From: Prevotellaceae bacterium
GTDB lineage: Bacteria > Bacteroidota > Bacteroidia > Bacteroidales > Bacteroidaceae
Length of the DNA stretch: 36,144 nucleotides
Direction: 5' to 3'
Assembly: GCA_028723525.1 (NCBI GenBank)
Contig: JAQYET010000120.1
Span: 1 to 36,144, forward strand
Part shown: one piece after another, positions 12,835 to 20,233 of the stretch
Numbering within the stretch: the stretch's first letter is position 1
Layout: each line of letters opens with the position of its first letter
The notes under the pieces: generated by a model
Databases searched by the model: none
Told to the model about the DNA's origin: nothing
The model's input: the letters and a program-made list of their open reading frames with translations, nothing else
Translations under genes and position numbers: made by a program

Positions 12835-14772
12835 ATGATTGACAGACCTACGGTGGATAGGATAATGGAGACGGCAGACATCGTGGAAGTGGTGTCCGAG
12901 TTTGTGTCGTTGAGGAAGTCGGGAGCCAACTACAAAGGGTTGTGCCCGTTCCACAACGAGCGCACACCGTCGTTCTATGTCTCGCCCTCGCGCGGAATAT
13001 GCAAATGCTTCTCGTGCGGAAAGGGCGGCAACCCCGTGGGCTTCATCATGGAGCACGAGCAGATGACCTACCCTGAAGCACTGCGCTGGCTCGCCAAGAA
13101 ATACGGCATTGAGATAAAGGAACGCGAACTCTCTGACGAGGAGAAGAGGCAGGAGAGCGACCGCGAGTCGATGTTCATCGTGAACGAATGGGCTGCCGAC
13201 TACTTCGAGGGGTTGCTGCACGGCAGTGCCGACGGTGCCGCAATAGGGCTGCAATACTTCCGCAGCCGCGGCTTCCGCGACGATACGATACGCAAGTTTC
13301 GCCTCGGTTTCTCGCTGTCTGACCGCGAGGCTCTCCCCCGCGAGGCTCTCCGGAAGGGCTACAAGGAGGAATTTCTGCTGAAGACAGGCATCTGCTACAA
13401 GCGCGAGAACGACGGGAAACTCATCGACCGATTTGCCGGAAGGGTGATATTTCCGTGGATTGGAATAAGCGGGAAGACCGTGGCGTTCGGAGGGAGGAAA
13501 CTCGACCAAGCCACAAAGGGGGTGCAGCAGAAGTATGTCAACTCGCCCGACAGCGAGGTGTATCACAAGGACCGGCAGCTTTACGGCATCTTCCAAGCCA
13601 AGAAGTCGATAGCGAAGGAGAACTGCGTGTATATGGTGGAGGGCTACACAGACGTGATTTCGATGCACCAAAGCGGCATAGAGAACGTGGTGGCAAACTC
13701 CGGCACGGCTCTGTCGGTTCATCAGATACGCATCCTGAGACGCTTCACGCCAAACGTGGTTCTACTCTACGACGGCGACGAGGCGGGCATTCACGCGGCA
13801 ATGAGGGGCACCGACATGATGCTCGCCGAGGGCATGAACATCAAGGTCTTGATGCTGCCGGAGGGGGAAGACCCCGACAGTTTCGCACGCAAGCACACCG
13901 CAAAGGACTTCCGCGAGTATGTGGAAAAGCACCGGAAGGACTTCATCGACTTCAAGATTGACCTGATGCTGCGCGGCGTGAGCGACCCGATAAAGCGTGC
14001 CGAGGCAGTGAACTCTATAATACAGAGCATCAGTCTGATAAAAGACCAGATAGTGAGGGCAACGTATATCAACCTCTGCGTTAACCGGCTGGGGATTAAC
14101 GAGCCTACCATAATATCCACGCTGAACAGGTTTATACGCAGCAACATGGAGAACGAGGGCAAGGTGGCGCAACCCGTTACGGCTGACACACCGGCACGAC
14201 CGCCGGCAGAACCGCTCTCGCCGGCAACGCCACAGGAGCAGGGAAGCGTGGTGGAGAGGATGATTGCGAGGCTGATAGTGAAGCACGGAGGGGAGATTAT
14301 CTACCGAGATGTGGAGACGGAAGAGGGGGAACTGATTAACCTCACGCTCGCACAATTTGTGAGTTACAACCTCGGTGAGGACAATCTGCGGCTGGAAAAC
14401 CCCGCATACGCCCGCATACTCGAGGAGGTAACGGAGCACAGCAACGACCCGGGCTTCAGCTCCGAACTGTATTTCACACGCCACGCCGACGTGGAACTGA
14501 GCAACATCGCAACGCAGATGGTGATGGATGTGCCGCTGGCGAAGAGTCTGCGGATAAAGAATGGCGGCGACGCTCTGCGCAACGAGACCGAACATCTGCT
14601 GCTCGACTTCCGGAAAGACTTCATCGAGGGGAGGCTGCGGCAGCTGAAAGCGGAAATATCAAAGGCTGCCGGTGACTACGACACCATGCGCCGGCTGATG
14701 GCAGAATATGCCGACGCGCAGGAGAAACGCAACGACCTCGCCCGGCTGCTGGGCAACGACATTGTGACGTGA
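12835..14772 (+). CDS. dnaG: DNA primase
   Basis: This 645-aa replication primase synthesises RNA primers for the lagging strand. The N-terminal CHC2-type zinc-binding site is seen as CPFH (C37, H40) and CFSC (C58, C61). The RNA-polymerase core follows, with the Toprim motif VEGYTDVISMHQ (about residue 265), ANSGTAL and YDGDEAGIHAA (about 310). Residues ~440-475 form a Pro/Ala-rich linker (TADTPARPPAEPLSPATP) to the C-terminal helicase-binding region. The length is normal for the family. It is placed between nrnA and queD and is probably transcribed from the nrnA promoter. Confidence 0.95.
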   Translation: MIDRPTVDRIMETADIVEVVSEFVSLRKSGANYKGLCPFHNERTPSFYVSPSRGICKCFSCGKGGNPVGFIMEHEQMTYPEALRWLAKKYGIEIKERELSDEEKRQESDRESMFIVNEWAADYFEGLLHGSADGAAIGLQYFRSRGFRDDTIRKFRLGFSLSDREALPREALRKGYKEEFLLKTGICYKRENDGKLIDRFAGRVIFPWIGISGKTVAFGGRKLDQATKGVQQKYVNSPDSEVYHKDRQLYGIFQAKKSIAKENCVYMVEGYTDVISMHQSGIENVVANSGTALSVHQIRILRRFTPNVVLLYDGDEAGIHAAMRGTDMMLAEGMNIKVLMLPEGEDPDSFARKHTAKDFREYVEKHRKDFIDFKIDLMLRGVSDPIKRAEAVNSIIQSISLIKDQIVRATYINLCVNRLGINEPTIISTLNRFIRSNMENEGKVAQPVTADTPARPPAEPLSPATPQEQGSVVERMIARLIVKHGGEIIYRDVETEEGELINLTLAQFVSYNLGEDNLRLENPAYARILEEVTEHSNDPGFSSELYFTRHADVELSNIATQMVMDVPLAKSLRIKNGGDALRNETEHLLLDFRKDFIEGRLRQLKAEISKAAGDYDTMRRLMAEYADAQEKRNDLARLLGNDIVT

Positions 14773-14813
14773 ACCGGACTTATAAGTATTTAAACATAAA
14801 ACATTTGATATAG

Positions 14814-15146
14814 ATGTACTACATAAAGAAAACATTGGAGATTTCGGCGGCACACCGACTTACGCTCGACTACGAAAGCAAATGCACCGCAATGCACGGG
14901 CATAACTGGATAATCACGGTCTATTGCCGCGCAGAGGAACTCGACCGTAACGGCATGGTGACTGATTTCTCGGTTATAAAGACAAAGGTGAAGAGCGTTC
15001 TCGACCATAAGGTAATCAACGATGTGCTGCCGTGTAACCCCACTGCGGAGAACATTGCGCGGTGGATATGCGGGCAGGTGCCCAACTGTTACCGCGTGGA
15101 AGTGCAGGAGAGCAGGGGCAACGTGGCAGCATACGAGATAGGGTAG
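14814..15146 (+). CDS. queD: 6-carboxytetrahydropterin synthase QueD
   Basis: This 110-aa T-fold enzyme converts dihydroneopterin triphosphate to 6-carboxy-5,6,7,8-tetrahydropterin in queuosine biosynthesis. Zinc ligands H14 (SAAHRL), H28 and H30 (HGHNW) are present, as is the catalytic Cys in SKCTAMHGH (C24). DHKVIND and PTAENIA are further family motifs, and the C-terminal EVQES contains the substrate-binding Glu. It lies 24 bases before queE, the enzyme for the next step, which supports the assignment over other 6-pyruvoyl-tetrahydropterin synthase homologues. queC and queF are not in the window. Confidence 0.95.
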   Translation: MYYIKKTLEISAAHRLTLDYESKCTAMHGHNWIITVYCRAEELDRNGMVTDFSVIKTKVKSVLDHKVINDVLPCNPTAENIARWICGQVPNCYRVEVQESRGNVAAYEIG

Positions 15147-15170
15147 GATTTGTGATGAGGAACCGGAGGG

Positions 15171-15920
15171 ATGTATAGGGTAAACGATATTTTTTCTTCG
15201 CTGCAGGGAGAGGGGCACAACACGGGGTGCGCTGCGGTGTTCGTGAGGTTTGCGGGATGCAATCTCAGGTGCTCGTTCTGCGACACCGAGTTCGACGGCT
15301 ACCGCGAGATGACGGCAGAAGAGATTGTGGAGAGCATCGCCGGCGGCACCACGCGGTTTGTGGTTCTCACCGGTGGCGAACCCTCGCTACAGGTTGACGA
15401 CGCTCTCGTTGACGCCCTGCACGATGCCGGATTTTGGATTGCTATGGAGACCAACGGCACCCACCTGCCGCCCCGCGGCATCGACTGGCTCACGGTGTCG
15501 CCCAAAATCCCTTTCGCCAACCTGCGCAACGCCGCTGCCCGTGCCACTTTCACAGAGGTCATGGAGCGTGCCGACGAAATAAAAATTGTCTTCGATGGTG
15601 TGCAAGACCCAAATGCTTTCCTGCCGCCATCGTTGCTTGAGAGCAGGGGCAAGAAGGGAAATCAGGCTAATCGGACTAATCAGGCTAATCAGTCTGATCG
15701 GGCTAATCAGACTGCTCAAGCGGGTTGGTCGGATTTGTCCGATTGCTCCGATTCGCCCGATTTCCTCCCCCCTCATCACTCCCTCCTCTACCTCCAGCCC
15801 TGCGACACCTTCTCCCTCACCCGCAACGAGGAGACCTTGCGGGAATGTATCCGCTACATCACCGAACACCCACGGTGGCGACTGTCACTGCAAACGCATA
15901 AACTCGCCAACTTCAAATGA
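15171..15920 (+). CDS. queE: 7-carboxy-7-deazaguanine synthase QueE with in-frame repeat insertion
   Basis: This 249-aa radical SAM enzyme converts the QueD product to 7-carboxy-7-deazaguanine. FSSLQGEG, the cluster motif C30-x3-C34-x2-C37 (GCNLRCSFCDTEF) and TGGEPSLQ are intact, as is the C-terminal LYLQPCD...QTHKL. Between DEIKIVFDG and LYLQP a Gln/Asn/Ser-rich segment (about residues 160-205, NQANRTNQANQSDRANQ then WSDLSDCSDSPDF) lengthens a loop that is normally about 20 residues. It is encoded by about a dozen 9-bp repeats (15660-15767), so the frame is kept. The enzyme is probably still active, because all catalytic motifs survive on both sides, but folding or translation could be affected. 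Its stop overlaps the cls start by 4 bases (ATGA). Confidence 0.9.
   Translation: MYRVNDIFSSLQGEGHNTGCAAVFVRFAGCNLRCSFCDTEFDGYREMTAEEIVESIAGGTTRFVVLTGGEPSLQVDDALVDALHDAGFWIAMETNGTHLPPRGIDWLTVSPKIPFANLRNAAARATFTEVMERADEIKIVFDGVQDPNAFLPPSLLESRGKKGNQANRTNQANQSDRANQTAQAGWSDLSDCSDSPDFLPPHHSLLYLQPCDTFSLTRNEETLRECIRYITEHPRWRLSLQTHKLANFK
15660..15767. repeat. Tandem and inverted 9-bp repeat inside queE
   Basis: The units in order are AATCAGGCT, AATCGGACT, AATCAGGCT, AATCAGTCT, GATCGGGCT, AATCAGACT, two degenerate units, then GATTTGTCC, GATTGCTCC, GATTCGCCC and GATTTCCTC. The second group is approximately the reverse complement of the first, so the tract forms an imperfect inverted repeat with arms of about 40-50 bases. 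The same unit family is at 11650-11694. Confidence 0.85.
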
Positions 15921-17326
15921 GCAACCTGAGCATCATATTCCTGCTGTGCCACATCGCCCTTGTTATCCCGGCGATATTCACTGTGCTGCTCGACAACCGC
16001 CAGCCGGCAAAGGCTGTGTCATGGATTTTGGTGCTCGTGTTCTTCCCTTTCGTCGGCATAATGCTCTACTTCTTCTTCGGACAGAACATCAGGAAGGAGC
16101 GACTGATCAATCAGAAAAGCCTCGACCTGCTGACGAGGCGCACCATGACAGAGTTTGTTGCGCAGCGCGACCTTTACATTCCGGAGCGTCATGAGCCGCT
16201 GATAAACCAATTCATTGAAAGCAACTGGTCGTTGCCGTTCAAAGACAACGAGGTGGAGATATTCACACAAGGCAGCGACTTCTTTCTCTCCTTATTACGA
16301 AATATAGCGCAGGCGCGCCACCACGTGCACATAGAAACCTATATAATAGACGACGACGAGATAGGGAACCTTGTCGCCGACGCACTGGCAGACTGTGCAG
16401 AACGCGGCGTGGAGGTGCGCCTGATATATGACCATGTGGGCAGCTGGAGAACTCCGCGCAGGTTCTTCCGCCGAATGGCAGATGCCGGAGTGAAGGTGTT
16501 CCCGTTTCTCCCGGTGCATTTCCCGCTGCTGACAAGCCGGGTGAACTACCGCAATCACCGCAAGATAACAGTCATCGACGGCGAAACGGCGTTCATCGGA
16601 GGCGTGAACATCGCCGTGAGGTATGTCAAACAGTGGCGCGACACTCACATGCTTGTGCGCGGAGGGATAGTGAGTGTGATGCAGCGGGCGTTCCTCATCG
16701 ACTGGTATTTCGTTTCGCAGACGCTCATAACAGGGCGGCGATATTATACGGAACCTAAGGTGAAGGTGAGCAACAACTGCATAGCGCAGTTGGTGACAGG
16801 CAACCCCGTAGCCCCCGACCACGACATCATGCAGGGCTACGTGCGCATAATAATCGAGGCACGCCGCTACGTTTACATGGAGACTCCATACTTCATGCCG
16901 ACCGAGGAGGTGATGTTCGCACTGCGCACGGCAGTGAACGCCGGGGTTGATGTGCGCCTGATGGTGCCGCTGAAGAGCGATGCAAAGGTGGTGGAGTGGG
17001 CAAGCAGGTCATACGTGCTGCAGGCAATAGACGCAGGAGTGAAGGTTTATGCTTACAAAAAAGAGTTCAACCACAGCAAAATTCTCGTTGCCGACGATGC
17101 TCTGTGCACATGCGGCTCAACCAACATCGACTTCCGCTCGTTCGAGAACAACTTCGAGTCGAACATTTTCTTCTACGATGCAGAGGTGGCTAAGAGAATG
17201 AAGCAGGTGTTCCTCGACGACCTTCAGCACTGCATCTCCACATCCGAACTCAAATACACCCACCGCCCCTCCTACATACAACGGCTGTGGGAGTCGGTGG
17301 TAAGACTGCTTTCGCCACTGCTTTAA
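15917..17326 (+). CDS. cls: Cardiolipin synthase (phospholipase D family)
   Basis: The protein has 469 aa. Two N-terminal membrane segments (about 2-22 and 33-52) include the LDNRQPAKAVSWILVLVFFP stretch typical of bacterial Cls. The two HKD motifs are NHRKITVIDG (H214), followed by FIGGVNIA, and NHSKILVADD (H386), followed by CGSTNIDFRS. The enzyme condenses phosphatidylglycerol, or PG with another lipid, to cardiolipin at the inner membrane. It overlaps queE by 4 bases and is therefore translationally coupled to it; no functional link is apparent. It is followed by a palindromic repeat and a bidirectional terminator. Confidence 0.93.
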   Translation: MSNLSIIFLLCHIALVIPAIFTVLLDNRQPAKAVSWILVLVFFPFVGIMLYFFFGQNIRKERLINQKSLDLLTRRTMTEFVAQRDLYIPERHEPLINQFIESNWSLPFKDNEVEIFTQGSDFFLSLLRNIAQARHHVHIETYIIDDDEIGNLVADALADCAERGVEVRLIYDHVGSWRTPRRFFRRMADAGVKVFPFLPVHFPLLTSRVNYRNHRKITVIDGETAFIGGVNIAVRYVKQWRDTHMLVRGGIVSVMQRAFLIDWYFVSQTLITGRRYYTEPKVKVSNNCIAQLVTGNPVAPDHDIMQGYVRIIIEARRYVYMETPYFMPTEEVMFALRTAVNAGVDVRLMVPLKSDAKVVEWASRSYVLQAIDAGVKVYAYKKEFNHSKILVADDALCTCGSTNIDFRSFENNFESNIFFYDAEVAKRMKQVFLDDLQHCISTSELKYTHRPSYIQRLWESVVRLLSPLL

Positions 17327-17369
17327 CCCACAATCGGTTCATTAAGTGTTCTAATGACCGGTTGGGGTT
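17327..17369. repeat. AATCGGTCATTAG palindromic element after cls
   Basis: AATCGGTTCATTA (17332-17344) and TAATGACCGGTT (17352-17363) are inverted copies around AGTGTTC, ending in GGGGTT. The reverse complement matches the element at 28625-28657. The element begins right after the cls stop codon. Confidence 0.75.
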
Positions 17370-17394
17370 AAATCAATCACAATGGCATAAAACA

Positions 17395-17430
17395 AAATTA
17401 GGTCGGCATGAGTGCCGACCTAATTTCTTT
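17395..17430. terminator. Bidirectional intrinsic terminator
   Basis: AAATTAGGTCGGCA (17395-17408) pairs perfectly with TGCCGACCTAATTT (17413-17426): 14 bp with the loop TGAG. T-rich sequence follows on the plus strand (TTTCTTT). The upstream run TAAAACAAAA gives TTTTGTTTTA on the minus strand. It lies between the convergent cls (plus) and the 59-aa gene (minus) and can serve both. Confidence 0.9.
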
Positions 17431-17444
17431 ATGTAAGATTATCT

Positions 17445-17624
17445 TTAATCATTAGAGTCCTCAAAGAACCAGTTGCCCTTTGCATCCGGATCTGAATTAT
17501 CATTCTCGTCAATAGGAATAGTGGGACCATCATCACCAATAGTTTGTGTACTCGGTTCCATGAGGTAGTACTCCAACCTGACAACCTGTTCCACACTTTC
17601 CGGCTTAATATACATCTTTTTCAT
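17445..17624 (-). CDS. Small 59-aa protein, MKKxYIKP type
   Basis: The gene encodes MKKMYIKPESVEQVVRLEYY followed by an acidic, Gly/Asp/Pro-rich stretch (GDDGPTIPIDENDNSDPD) and ends KGNWFFEDSND. Small Bacteroidetes proteins starting MKKxYIKPxxE, with a non-cleavable-looking N-terminus and a variable acidic or Gly-rich tail, are common beside genes for large exported proteins. I know no function for them. It starts 44 bases after the stop of the 764-aa gene on the same strand and ends before the shared terminator, so the two genes very probably form one transcript. Against it: it is short and has no recognised domain. For it: clean start context, composition like its neighbour, and terminator placement. 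Confidence 0.7.
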   Translation of the reverse strand: MKKMYIKPESVEQVVRLEYYLMEPSTQTIGDDGPTIPIDENDNSDPDAKGNWFFEDSND

Positions 17625-17668
17625 ATCTTCTGTTTTTATTTCTTTTAAATACTACTATCGGATTGCTA

Positions 17669-19963
17669 TCAATACACAACCACTTTCTTTCCGTCAACAA
17701 TATAGATACCCATCGGCAGATTACTTGTGTCGCTGTCTGTCATTCTCTTGCCGTCGATGGTATATATTCCCTTGCGTGAAGTCTCGCGGGCTGCCCCCTC
17801 AACAGTATCTATGCCTGTGGTTGTGTCGTCAAAGTCTTCGTCGAAAGACATTCTCTCAATGCCCTTGCCCGATGCACTCACATCTACGTATTCCAGATAC
17901 CAGCGCAGTCCCTTCAGTGGGAACGATCTCTTATAGTGTACCAGCTTGTTTCCAGATATTGCATATACGTACCTTGTCTTTGAGTCATCTGCCTCTATAT
18001 TGCCGGGACCATTTTCATATTCGCCCTTCCAATAGACTATAGGATAAGCAGTAAACGTGGTATTAGGATCGAGTGTATTGTAATCCTTGATATGATCATC
18101 TTCTCTCACAGCTTCGGTTGCATTCAAAGAAATCATCGGGATGATATACAGCGGACTCCGCGTTTTATAATTCCAATTACCTTCACCGGGTACTACTCCA
18201 CCCAATGGGTCTTTACACCCTACTATGTACCAATCCATCAGTTCATCGTTACCTTCCTGTGTGGGGTAGATGACATAGATTTCGTTCTTCTCAAGTACCA
18301 CCTCATTTCTACCAAACTTATTCAAATCCACCGTTACGAAATTGATATTCTTGTCGTTGTTAGTCAGTCCGTCGAGCTTTGCCAACTTCGCATCAGCACC
18401 GAAGGCGGTTTCAATTTGTGATTTAGTAAGGTCAACCGGGAGTGTGATGGCGTTCCACTGGTTGAGTTTAAAGTTGCGTTCCAAAACCATAGTCTGGAAT
18501 GTTTCGTTTCTCGGATAGAAGTAAGCGTTCTTTGCATGTTCAGAAACAAGGAAGTCGTTTCCCATGTATTTCAACTGGAAGTTATCCACTGCTGTCCATT
18601 CGCTGGGGTTTCCGTTGGAGTTTTCCACTACTATTCCAACCTCCAAGTCGGTCTCTCCGTCGAGCCATACCATTGCGGTTGTATAGTAGTTGTCGCGGTC
18701 TTCTTTGAACTTTATGCCTGCCTGTGTCAGGTTCTCGGGTGTAAATCCTTCCTGTTCGGCAGTGATGAGCGGCAACTTAACTTTCTTGAACGTCGAAGTG
18801 TTTTTGCTCGTATCCGTCTGCTTGACATTCCTCACATAGAGGTAAGCATTCTGTGCGTTAGAATCGTCTCCCGGGCGATAGAAGCCTTGACATGTCACCA
18901 TATACCAACCTTTCCTTGACGGTTTTGTCAATGTTTGAATCAAGCTTCCGTTACCACCCTTTATCTCTGCACAGTTGAACTCTCCGTATATCAGGTCGTA
19001 GAATGTGACATCTTTGTTTTTAAGTTCTACGGTATATTGTTCGTCAAAGGTCGGTATTGTGCCAACAGTATGATCCTTGTTAGTTGTTCCGGCACCATAC
19101 TTTTTGTTTCCTATGTTTATCGTTGCAGGTCCTGTTTTTGTCCAAGCATTCTCATCCAAGTTGTTACGTGCGAACTGTTGGTCTTTGATAAAGAACGTGG
19201 CATCTGCAACGTCATCATATGAAGCAGCCGTAGCACCGAGTCTCTCAATAAGGTCTGCCTTTGACACGAACTTCCAACGCGCGTACTTGTCTTTTTCATT
19301 AGGTTTCGTAGTAGTCATGGAAATCACATTGGCACGAGGTCCTGTAGCGTTCTTATCCTTAACCATGTAACGATTCGTATTTTCATTATTAGTATTGGTT
19401 ACTGAAAATATCAAATACTCATTGTTATTGTAATCTAAATTATCTTTATCGTTATCTGTACAGCGATAAAATCCCCATTTGATATATGCTTCTGTGAGCT
19501 TAGTATCCGCATCTTTACGGTCAACAATGATACCGTTCTCATCTTTTCCCAGTCCACGCACGATATTTATTATTCTGTTCTGTACGGAGGCATTATCATT
19601 GGCACTCATCAGCATTTGATTGAACATGGCACCTCCATTCTTATTCGTGTAAGTTATATACTTAAGATAAATCGGCAGACCCACTTCAGCGAGCACAGCC
19701 TCCACTCCCCAGTGTCCTCCTTGGTTGAAGAAGCAATAAGGGTTTCCGTCTTCATACGCGCCAACATTCACGAGATAGAGCGTGTTCTTGTTTGTAACAG
19801 TCTGCACTTTATTATAATGATAGTACACGCCGTCGTTGTTATTCCATATATCATGCCCTTTGAACTTGTAAAAGTCGTTGGCATCACGGTTCCCCGTCTG
19901 TGCCAACATTACACTTGGCAACACTGCAAGCAGCATTGCAATTAAGAGAAAGTTTTTTTTCAT
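17669..19963 (-). CDS. Large exported protein of unknown function with C-terminal sorting-like tail
   Basis: The protein has 764 aa, with a signal peptide (MKKNFLLIAMLLAVLPSVMLAQ). The body is rich in Asn, Asp, Lys and aromatic residues and looks all-beta. One stretch (about 500-545, NFKLNQWNAITLPVDLTKSQ then FGADAKLAKLDGL) resembles a segment seen repeatedly in large surface proteins of Prevotella and Bacteroides. The C-terminus (GIYTIDGKRM...LPMGIYIVDGKKVVVY) has the same layout as the amylase tail at the other end of the window and may direct sorting at the outer membrane. No catalytic motif was recognised. The gene is visibly more AT-rich than tamB/tamL next to it, suggesting acquisition. 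It may be an adhesin or other surface protein, but that is a guess. Confidence 0.8.
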   Translation of the reverse strand: MKKNFLLIAMLLAVLPSVMLAQTGNRDANDFYKFKGHDIWNNNDGVYYHYNKVQTVTNKNTLYLVNVGAYEDGNPYCFFNQGGHWGVEAVLAEVGLPIYLKYITYTNKNGGAMFNQMLMSANDNASVQNRIINIVRGLGKDENGIIVDRKDADTKLTEAYIKWGFYRCTDNDKDNLDYNNNEYLIFSVTNTNNENTNRYMVKDKNATGPRANVISMTTTKPNEKDKYARWKFVSKADLIERLGATAASYDDVADATFFIKDQQFARNNLDENAWTKTGPATINIGNKKYGAGTTNKDHTVGTIPTFDEQYTVELKNKDVTFYDLIYGEFNCAEIKGGNGSLIQTLTKPSRKGWYMVTCQGFYRPGDDSNAQNAYLYVRNVKQTDTSKNTSTFKKVKLPLITAEQEGFTPENLTQAGIKFKEDRDNYYTTAMVWLDGETDLEVGIVVENSNGNPSEWTAVDNFQLKYMGNDFLVSEHAKNAYFYPRNETFQTMVLERNFKLNQWNAITLPVDLTKSQIETAFGADAKLAKLDGLTNNDKNINFVTVDLNKFGRNEVVLEKNEIYVIYPTQEGNDELMDWYIVGCKDPLGGVVPGEGNWNYKTRSPLYIIPMISLNATEAVREDDHIKDYNTLDPNTTFTAYPIVYWKGEYENGPGNIEADDSKTRYVYAISGNKLVHYKRSFPLKGLRWYLEYVDVSASGKGIERMSFDEDFDDTTTGIDTVEGAARETSRKGIYTIDGKRMTDSDTSNLPMGIYIVDGKKVVVY

Positions 19964-20130
19964 ATCATTTTGTTTAATTAAAAATTAAATTACCAAATAC
20001 TTGATTTGTCATTCTTGTACCCTATTGTTCTAAATCCTTGTCTGTTTATTTTGGCAAACTAATTTTTTATGAACGGGTAAACATGTAATGTTGTGCAATT
20101 TCCTGATTTATATCAGTCTAATAGTGGGGA

Positions 20131-20138
20131 CAAAGGTA
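20131..20138 (-). promoter_or_regulatory. Possible -7 box of the 764-aa gene
   Basis: Read on the minus strand, the sequence is TACCTTTG, a match to TAnnTTTG. There is no clear -33 TTTG at the right distance (the terminator hairpin of tamL occupies that place). It would give a leader of about 160 bases. Confidence 0.4.
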
Positions 20139-20142
20139 AGGC

Positions 20143-20177
20143 AAAAAAATAAACATGTTCTCCTTTTGAGAGAACAT
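20143..20177 (-). terminator. Intrinsic terminator after tamL
   Basis: ATGTTCTC (20155-20162) and GAGAACAT (20170-20177) form an 8-bp stem with a 7-base loop. On the minus strand this is followed by GTTTATTTTTTT. It lies 57 bases beyond the tamL stop. Confidence 0.75.
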
Positions 20178-20201
20178 ATAATATAAATTAACCACTCGTG
20201 T

Positions 20202-20211
20202 GGGGGGGGGG
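20202..20211. repeat. Run of ten G
   Basis: Ten consecutive G residues on the plus strand lie between the tamL stop and its terminator, about 70 bases upstream of the possible promoter of the 764-aa gene. Such runs can vary in length by slippage; an assembly artefact is also possible. Confidence 0.8.
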
Positions 20212-20233
20212 TAACATTTATTAACAAAAATAA

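Noticed and set aside
15171..15920. queE as a pseudogene because of the inserted repeat
   Set aside because: The frame is intact, the insertion is a whole number of codons, and the cluster, SAM-binding and C-terminal motifs are preserved.
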